In this document: positions 55,966 to 64,000 of the stretch, piece by piece
Layout: each line of letters opens with the position of its first letter
How positions within the stretch are numbered: position 1 is the first letter of the stretch
NCBI GenBank assembly: GCA_027924645.1
Contig: BSBN01001343.1
Span: 1,860,001-1,924,000 of the forward strand
From: Cunninghamia lanceolata
Lineage: Eukaryota; Streptophyta; Pinopsida; Cupressales; Cupressaceae
DNA length: 64,000 bases
Reading direction: 5' to 3'
Made by a program: the position numbers and the translations under genes
Notes under the pieces: generated by a model
Database searches by the model: none
What the model saw: the letters and a program-made list of their open reading frames with translations, nothing else
Told to the model about the DNA's origin: nothing

Positions 55966-58685
55966 ATGTGGTATAAATTGGATAACATAATCACATATAT
56001 AATATTCTCAATATCTTTTATTAACAATAAGTTTAATACTTATCTGAATCATTGAGCACTTGGATCAACCACTCTCACCCTAGGAAGATTTCAGTGGTTT
56101 TGGGCCTAACTATGGCATACTCTAGGAGGAAATAGTTCCTTTCAGAACACAACGTGCTATTATGCTCTCATACAAGTGTTGGTTCTAGAAGAACAATGCT
56201 CAACACCGTGCTAGTTCTAAAAGAACAATGCTCAACACTAGTGTTGGTTCTAAAAGAACAATACTCAACACAATACTCTTACACAAGTGTCAGTTCTTGA
56301 AAGAATGATGCTCAACATTGTGCTCTTACACAAGTGTTGGTTCTTAAAAGAACAACACTCAACACAAGTGTAAATCAAGCCCTGGTCAGGACCATCCCAA
56401 GTTGTACATTGTACCATAGGTTAGGACACACTCTGTGTGCCCCTCCTCCTAATTCCCATAGCCCTCCAAACCACTTCCATCTTTCTTGAGTGTTCTCCAT
56501 GCCCTTTCCAAGTCTCACACAAATGCCTTATATAACCTTTTAAGGGGTGGTTTCTAAACCATCACACCCTTTCACAAAGGTTGTCATTAACAAATAGTTA
56601 ATAAATTTAATAATTCCTCCCTTTTAAAAGGGGTTTTCATAATTATTCTTTATTTATCTCTATTTTAACCAAAGGATCATAATATCCTTTATTTTTCCAT
56701 CTCTCTTTTAATTATAAAGGGTAAATAAACTTCATCCTCTTATAATTTCAAAGGCTTATTCATAAAATAGCTTTCTTTTCCATTTTGGAGGGAAAGTCCA
56801 ATAACAATTCTCCCCCTGTAAATCAGTTGTTGTCCTTAGTAGATCAAGTTAAATCTACAACATAATTCAACAAGAAATAATTAGTCAAGTAAGTGTGGAT
56901 GTAACACTATCAATATCACAATGAATCTATTTCCTTTCAATTGCATCTATAATTATATTTCTCAAATTTTAGATCTTTCAATAACTCTTCTTCTTTAACT
57001 AAAACCACAATCAAATCTCATAGAAATACTTTGTTAATCAGTAACATGATTATAACTATAAGTACATTTTCACATTAAATAGATCATGAATTTATACTTG
57101 AAAAGTTAATACAAGTGTATACACTAAATCTCTTATCAAATAATTTTTTAAATTTAGTCATTCATGTATAAACTTATCTTTAATATAAATATTTTAATTT
57201 TTGTAGGTGTCACTTCAACATAAAAAATATAAAAGTATAGCATTTACCTAGAGAATGGCATGCATATCCCATACTATATAGTCACTCATCATTGAGTACC
57301 ATATACTCAAAATACATTCAAAGATGATAGTCATGCATTTTGGACTACATGAATATCCTCTTTTCATATATCAACTATAATTCAAATGGAAATAAGTACA
57401 CAATAATCCTTAAACAAAGTTCATATCATTTCACATAGTCACTCAATGAAAGCTTTGGGACAAGTCTGAATCTAACAAGGATGCAATTTAACTTAGCTTA
57501 TTTCTATATCAATAGGGTATTTATAATACCTATGTTATATTGAGAACAAACATACTTCACCTTGTCATAGATTCATAAATAATTGACAAAGCATATGTAC
57601 AAGGTTATTGGGTTGATCAGGTCTAATAATAAAGCACAATAAAACAAAATAAAGTACAAGAATTTTATAATTCATCTAAAGAAACAAAAAGAATAGTAGC
57701 AAATAATTACCACACACAAAACACTCCATAAAAATTTATTAACTCTAATCCTTACAACAAACTACGTTAACTAAATTTTAATTTAATGCATGGATGAATT
57801 TTTATTCAATTAATTTTAGGATGATGGTTTTGCTAAAACAACAAGGATGCCCTCACATTAACGTCCATGTACAAGAAAACTCAAAAAAAAAAAAAAAAAA
57901 CTGGACCATAAGTATTGTTGGGGATTTCCTTAAAAGGGAAATAGATAGAGGTACATAAGGAGAGGAAATATTATGAATCATTCCCATAAATTAGGATTTT
58001 TGGGTATCTATTGATATTTGATATTGTTAGACTATGTATTCAATGAAAAAATTAGTACAACTTTGCAAAAAAAAAAATTATTGAGGTTGTCTCTCCCCTT
58101 ATAAAATTTTACATATCCCCATGTTTAAGCCTAAGAGAAACTAATCAATTTCACATCTTATAGAAATATTATTTGTACCAACTAACTCACTCCAACACTA
58201 GTATCATAGTACATCCCAACGTTTAAAGCTAAAAATGATCTTAAGACTTATGGGTTGCGGGCCCACCATCTACCAATCCATATACTAACTCAACTATCTA
58301 GAGAGTAACATCTCAATAGATGACACCATGAGAATGTTGACACTACTAGTCACCTCACTGCTAACTATAGAATGCCTATGAAAGTGAACACTTGTGGAAA
58401 AAAATCGCATGCAATGAATGTCTATGGGATTGAATGGTTGGGTGCTGTTAAGGTTTTTCATTTGGGGTTAAAGGAGATCATACATGACACAGTTTAGCAC
58501 TTTGAGGTGTTTGTAGAATGACATGTTATGATTTATAGGTTTTCTCTCTTTGTTTTATGGCTACTTCCTAGAGGTTCATGTTGATATGGTTGGACTTGGA
58601 AGAGTTATGGTGACATGTTGTGAGAGAGTATGCAGTGATTTATATCTTGCATGTGTGGATCACTGTGATTTTTCTTGGTACTATA
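55966..58685. other. AT-rich DNA with minisatellite, possible LTR piece
   Basis: No gene seen. 56165-56375 is a minisatellite. Near 56804 the minus strand reads AGGGGGAGAATTGTTATTGG, similar to a polypurine tract before an LTR start (TGTTATTGG). A TATA-like GGTTATATAAGG on the minus strand near 56535 would fit, but the LTR end was not found. A run of 18 A at 57883-57900 may be a retroposon tail. Confidence 0.4.
56165..56375. repeat. Minisatellite GTTGGTTCTAAAAGAACAAT
   Basis: Five imperfect units of about 36-55 bp, each with AGTGTTGGTTCTNAAAGAAC and ATGCTCAACAC. The TTCT..AGAA part is an inverted repeat inside each unit. Confidence 0.8.
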
Positions 58686-60015
58686 TTAGCCACACCAAGT
58701 GGTTTGAGTGTTGATTGGTAGACTTGGTATGCCTCGATCTATTTATAGATTTGACATTACCCATGCAGTGGGAGTTCCTGGATGTATGTGTTCTTCATTG
58801 ACAAGTTTTATACATGGAGCTTGTGATTACGGTATATGGGTTGGATATGTTAGTGGCATGCATTTACTGATGTTAATACGTATGAGTTATGGATGGTTGG
58901 ATGTATTAGCATATGCTATGGGTGCTATTTCTGGAGTCATGTGGGTTTTTAACTTTTGATAGTAGCTTGGAGCCTTTGTTATCACTTGGATTTGATGCTT
59001 GTGTTCTTTGGATTGGTGCATCTTCATCTTGACATGTTCCCTTTCTTTCATAGGTGGCATGTTGGAGGATGAGAGGAGTTCATGCTTGCGATGGTATTTT
59101 CTTTGCTTTTATTGTAGGTCTATTGATGAAGCATGAGAGCATGTTGGAGATTCATGAGGTTTCATGTTTGTCTATGATGATGTATTTCATTTATTGACCC
59201 TTATGCAATGTATACAACAAGTGGGAGAATGTTGGAATATGTGTATTGTACACCTTGCATAACATTGATTATTTTATTTATGTAAAATAAATATTTATTT
59301 GTGGTGCATCCATGTGATGTGTTTAGCCACATTAGATATTTATTTGGGTGCCACTTGTAATCATTGTATGTAAAATTGGGTTAATTATTTTATGTGTGTG
59401 CGATACAGAATAATTATTTATTTATTTGGGAAATAATTTAATAGTGGGCATAAAGTGAAAACGTAGTTGCAAATATTAAATGAGGGGTCAATGGTTTTGT
59501 GTATCCATGGTTTTAGAACACAAGGTTTTCTCCATACTACATCTTGTATTTGTGTGAGCTTGATTCTATAAAAGCGAGCACATGGTTAGTAGTTGGGGTT
59601 GGCTATTGGTTGTTTTGGGTTGTGGGTTGTGAGAAGTTGTCATATTATTGAGCATCTCTTGTAGGTTGCATGTGTGAGGGTTTGAAGCATAGTATAGGAT
59701 GTGTGGCTACATGCTTGTTCACATGGAGTGAATGTAGAGAGGTTGATGATTCAGAAGTATTCATGGAGGCCATGTATTGTAATGATTATTGTTGAATAAT
59801 ACAATGGATATCATGGATGCTTTTGGAGGATGGGTTTTTTTCCTCATTGAAGGTTTTACCAAGGTATATCTTGTGTCACCTTGATGGTATGTTTGCTTAT
59901 TCTTTTGCATGTGGATTTTTGAATACTATGTTTGCATTTTAATCTCTCATAGGGTTATGAGAAAATTGTCTTTATGGCTATATATTTCCATCAATTTTCC
60001 CATTTATCACTAACA
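58686..60015 (+). mobile_element. Copia tail (C3): RNase H remnant and 3' LTR
   Basis: 58708-58850 reads RFDITHAVGVPGCMCSSLTS...DYGIW, a worn form of the copia RT/RNase H junction (family: RPDITHAVGV..LSR and YGIWY). The following 58860-58960 only loosely resembles the ADW..STSG part. CAAGTGGGAGAA at 59218-59229 is a polypurine tract. The LTR starts TGTTGGAATATGTG at 59230, has a TATA box CTATAAAAG near 59566 and ends near CTAACA at 60015 (end uncertain). Confidence 0.65.
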
Positions 60016-61671
60016 CTTACAATTTCCAACTAGTGACTATTTTGTCTACATAAGCATCCAACTAGACATTGTCACTCTGGTTTATCATTATTAAATTAGT
60101 TTCAAGTCTTGACTAAGGCACAAGAAAGTCCTTAACTTCAATCCTTAGATAGCAAGTCCCAACAATGCTTCTTAACACCACTAGATTTTTCTCACTTTAG
60201 ATATACATTAAAAAAATAGGTTTTGTAGGTATTGAAGGTCCAATTCTACTTGGAACAAAAACACACCATCTGAACAAGATCACAAATGTGATCACCTCGT
60301 AAACACTCAATTTCTCAAATTTTAGTCATCTTAACTCTCTGACTTCAAATCCAATATTAAATTCTAATTTATACTTTTAAAAATATGAAATAATATAAAC
60401 ATAGTTAGAATTACCAAACATAAAGCCTTACACTCAAATAAATGATAAATAAAAAAATTAGGTTAATAATCATTATTTCTAAAAATCATTTACACATAAA
60501 AGGAAAAATATTAATACAAAGATTTCACAATATTTTCTTATGTCATTCCAAAGCTCTCCACTAAAAAAATATTATTAGCACAAAGTTTTCACAATATTTT
60601 CTTATGTCATCCCAAAGCTCCCCACTAATTTTTTTTTTACATTAGATTCATTAAAAACATAAAGTTTTAATTAATCATGAATGTTATAAAATATATGTTT
60701 TTATAAATTGTTTAACATTTTTAACCCATCATCAATGTTATAAATATGTTTAAAAATTGTTTATTTATTTGACCCATTGTTTTTGATAAATTAGTCAAGG
60801 GAAAAAGGCCCTCACCCAATTACAAAAAGATATCATTAAAAATAAAATAAAAAAAATTAAAAGTAAATATAAAATAAAATTATCCAATAGGAAAATTGTA
60901 GTTCCCATATCATTCGAAATAATTAACTCTCCACTAATACAATTCTATATAACATAATGAATTAAAGACCTAAAATTTTCATAAATCATGAATAATTGTA
61001 ATGGTGAAATTTGCACACCCATGCCAATTGCTATTTAGTTTTGGATCCATTTTTATGGAATGATTTAATACAATTATATATCAAGTGGCACACAATTATG
61101 TTAAGTTGGGATCATTCATTGATTCTTATCTATCCCTATTTATTTCCACCTCCATATAGTCTCATACATTTGATCTTATCTCAACTTCATTTGCAGACAT
61201 TTCCACATAGTTGCCCTATTATTAGCCCACCCTCCCATGCACTTGTTCTTAATCATACTATTTATCCCATCTTGAAAAATATTGAAATATTGAAAATTCA
61301 AATTCCCAACTTTTGGCCCTTTTATATTAGCTATTATGAGTTGACTTTGAACAAGTTTGTGCAAAATGTTATGATTAGTATTTAAATACATCCATTTGTG
61401 AAAGTAATATAAACAAAAAACAAGGGACTAAAGGGACAAATTCTAAAACACACTTCAATCTTCTAAGGAACAAAGAATGCATTTGCATGCTTGAGAATGT
61501 TGTCTTCAAATCTTTGCTCTAAGCCATAAAGCTAGTACATCCAAGGATTAACCTAGGAGAACTTGACTCTAGTGATTTGACAATTCTTAGAAGGAATTTT
61601 TAAATATTATTGTCCTTACATGCATTCAAATATCATATATTAGAGAAAATAAATATTTAGTAGACTACAAT
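60016..61671. other. AT-rich DNA without recognisable genes
   Basis: A 124-codon ORF at 61011-61385 has no domain or codon-bias support and is judged spurious. A 64-bp duplication (ACAAAG.TTTCACAATATTTT at 60516 and 60580) is present. Confidence 0.5.
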
Positions 61672-62890
61672 ATGTTAGATCAACCTTGCAGGATACATGT
61701 CACTTTTGTGCACAAAAGATCATTGTCACGACTTAGTGGGATGATCCACTACATACATACGCAACATATCTTCCAACACTTGATTGTCTCTTTCAATTTA
61801 ACCATCCATTTCAAGATAATATCTACACAAAACTTAATTTTAGCTTGGTACCAAATGCAAATGTTAAAGTTATCCCAAATCTTGATGTGAACAACTTATT
61901 TCTATCTAAGATAATGATGTTGGTCCACTATGTAGGTGCACTACTTATTTTACAAAATGAGATGCCAAAATAGCAACATCATCCCTTACATTTCCAGATA
62001 TGAAGTGGGCAACTTTCATTAGCTTGTTGACTACCACTAGGATTAAATCATGCCTATTGCAAGAACTAGGCAATCATGTTATGAAGTCCATAGAAATGAC
62101 TTCCCATTTCAACATGGCACATCATGAGGGTATAAAAATCCCCTCAGTGGAAATGCTCAACTTTTAGCTTCTAGCATTCCAAGCACCTAGCCACATACTC
62201 CACTACATCAACCTCCATTTCGAAGCCAAAAATGGTGTTGTTTTAGTTGATGCAACATTTTGTTAACATGTGAATGTGTAGAATAAGGTGTTGTGTTGTA
62301 TGCACCTCTTCTAATGGTGTTTTCCTTAAATTTTTAGAAATTGAAACATAGATTCTTCTATTTTGTCTTAACATGTCATTCTGATCAAATGAATACTTAT
62401 AATTTTTGTTGTTTTCTATCTTTTTGAGTAGAAATTTCTTAATATGCATGATCATTTAATTACTACTGTAAAACAAGTCTCATTTTAGATTGGAGATTTG
62501 ACATGACAACCAAATATTTCCTTCTGGTGAGTGCATCAAGAACACGATTTTTTTTCCCATTTACATAAAAAATGTTAAAATCCCAGTCACTTAACATCTT
62601 CATAATCTTCCTATCAAAGATAAACTCCAAGATCAGAGGGCTTACTAATCAGATGATGTCTCCACGTTATTAAAGCATGTAAGTATAATACAGTAAGTTC
62701 TAAATCATGTATTACATAATTATTTTCATCCTCTTTCAATTTCCTAGATTTATAGGCAACCACACGCCCTTCTTGAACCAATTTAGTTACAATTATACTG
62801 TCAATAATTTCCGGCCTGCTTGCAAGATCCCATTCACTTTTTTCCTCACAAAATGACATCAATCTTGTTCGAGGATGCTTCATTTGTCTT
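61672..62890 (-). pseudogene. Ty3/gypsy pol fragment: RNase H and integrase
   Basis: On the minus strand 62883-62614 reads VVAYKSRKLKEDENNYVIHD followed by LELTVLYLHALITWRHHL, which is the RNase H segment of chromovirus-like gypsy pol (family: YESRKLK..E.NY..HDLEL). Further on (62455-62243) is DRIY-like RRIYVSISKNLRKTPLEEVH, the linker before integrase, then VVEYVARCLECQKLK (near 62205-62165), the zinc-binding end. A worn integrase core continues to about 61700 (SRFGITLTFAFGTK, near 61880-61840). Stops and frameshifts are frequent and no LTR could be assigned. RT lies beyond the point where similarity ends, at about 62890. Confidence 0.75.
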
Positions 62891-63400
62891 CTTGCTTTTG
62901 GAAAGGCACATTTTTCGACACCCTATTATGTGGGGTACGTTCATTTTTTCTTGTTGGAAATCTTCTTGAGTGATTTCTTGCTAAGCTCTTGATTGTGGGT
63001 TCTTCTACCTGTCAAATCAAACACTTTCATTCTAAGCAATAATCTCCGCGCGAAGAGAAGTCCGCAATTTCATGTCGACATTAACACGGCAAGTGCAAAT
63101 TTCTCTTCACATGACTGCATTCCAAAGACTAATTCCAAGCTCTAACAGCAAGCTTCTGCAGTGGCGAATATTTAACGCCCTATCCTTGTGAAGAGAAGTC
63201 CGCAATTTCACACGGCAACTACTTCACATGTTTCACATGTCCTGTGGGCGTAGGGGTTTACAGTTGGTATAGAAGTTGATTATGCAGGACCCACCATTAA
63301 TTACTTATATTTTTTAAAAAAATATTATATATGTTTATTATTTTCAACGTGTAAGGTTTAAATTTTTATCACAATAAGTACAATCATTGTTCAAATTTAA
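62891..63400. other. Less AT-rich unique DNA with a 21-bp direct repeat
   Basis: GAAGAGAAGTCCGCAATTTCA occurs at 63052-63072 and 63190-63210. The stretch 63045-63260 is clearly richer in GC than its neighbours and could be a remnant of a promoter or first exon. No ORF supports this. Confidence 0.4.
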
Positions 63401-64000
63401 AATGTTTATTAAATAGAATATGTTTCATTAAGAGGGGGAGAGGGGGAAGAGAGTTGATATATATAAATCTTATTGTCAATATTCTAATACTAGCAATCGC
63501 ACCTTAGTGTGCAATGGGTACGCTGAGATCACATGTAGATAAAATTAATTAGTGGTAGAAGACATGAAGTGAGAGCATTATAAAGAAAATAGGGAAAATA
63601 AAATGGATGGGCAATGATTGAGGAATTAGAATGGACACAAAAAAGATTACAAATATATGCTCTTATCCACCTTACATTATATACTTCAACTTATGTGAAT
63701 GAATAAGGATTTTAGTTTCCTTTTTTCCTCAAAGAACTCTAGAGGGAGAAGTGAAAAATGACAAAGAGAGGGAAAAAAGATAATGGGGGAAATATATATA
63801 TATATAGAGTGGGAGGGACATTTATATATAGAGACAGACAGACAGACAAATGAGGAGGAGAAATAGAAAAAGAGGAAGAGATAGAGAGAGAGAGAGAGAG
63901 GGAGATTGATAGAGATAGGGGAGTAAACAAAGAGCGAGAAGAGAAAGATATAGATAAGAGATATAGAGGGAGAGAGAGTAATTTAAAATAGACACAAAAT
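63401..64000. repeat. Low-complexity purine-rich end with GA microsatellites
   Basis: From about 63720 the plus strand is nearly all purines with short TA runs: (TA)n near 63795, (GACA)n near 63832, (GA)n near 63883-63900 and 63967-63980. No gene seen. A 63-codon Ser/Leu-rich ORF on the minus strand is an artefact of the GA repeat. Confidence 0.8.

Noticed and set aside
61011..61385. 124-codon plus-strand ORF
   Set aside because: No domain, no codon or composition change at its borders, and it lies in AT-rich DNA with many other ORFs of chance length.
63739..63930. Ser/Leu repeat ORF on the minus strand
   Set aside because: Translation of a GA-rich microsatellite.

Overview
This is nuclear DNA from a land plant, most likely a seed plant with a very large, repeat-filled genome; a conifer or other gymnosperm would fit, but that is inference. 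The evidence is plant-type LTR retrotransposons nested in each other, degenerate CCCTAAA-type (plant telomere-like) arrays, B3-domain gene pieces and an L-type lectin receptor kinase, all in AT-rich DNA. No rRNA, tRNA, CRISPR array or bacterial-style operon was seen.

Layout. 1-7107 is the 5' half of a minus-strand Ty3/gypsy element (protease, gag, long leader, 1.3-kb LTR). It is inserted in the gag zinc knuckle of a plus-strand Ty1/copia element (7108-12088, decayed polyprotein plus 3' LTR). That copia sits in a second minus-strand gypsy-like element, whose pieces lie at 12089-14594 and 37857-40347 with its LTR at 40348-40812. The two pieces are split by a 23-kb block, 14595-37856, read here as a composite DNA transposon. 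The block has imperfect inverted ends, five long AT-centred palindromes near its ends and internal borders, a seven-exon plus-strand gene of unknown function (14916-17073) and a convergent minus-strand transposase-like gene (26875-29963). It also holds two satellite-like arrays (18.2-21.0 kb), an almost intact gag-only LTR retrotransposon with a 5-bp target duplication (21150-26565), and 5.6 kb made of degenerate telomere-like repeats around a five-fold tandem array of a B3-domain exon (31203-36842).

To the right, 40813-45447 is a minus-strand copia-type 5' end whose LTR is split by a 2.3-kb solo LTR. AT-rich DNA without recognisable genes follows to about 51.5 kb. The one host gene with near-complete structure is an L-type lectin receptor kinase at 52931-54910. 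Its frame is open throughout except for two nonsense codons. It is preceded by seven tandem copies (about 157 bp each) of a variant of its own start region, each carrying an intact micro-ORF of 15-20 codons. The rest (55-64 kb) holds short tandem repeats, a copia tail with LTR (58.7-60.0 kb), a decayed gypsy pol fragment (61.7-62.9 kb) and a purine-rich low-complexity end.

Most genes here belong to mobile elements and are broken. Most stops recognised against family motifs fit C-to-T or G-to-A change, as expected for old methylated plant transposons. The parts most worth following are the composite DNA transposon with its palindromes and transposase-like gene, the B3 array inside telomere-like DNA, and the micro-ORF array upstream of the lectin kinase.
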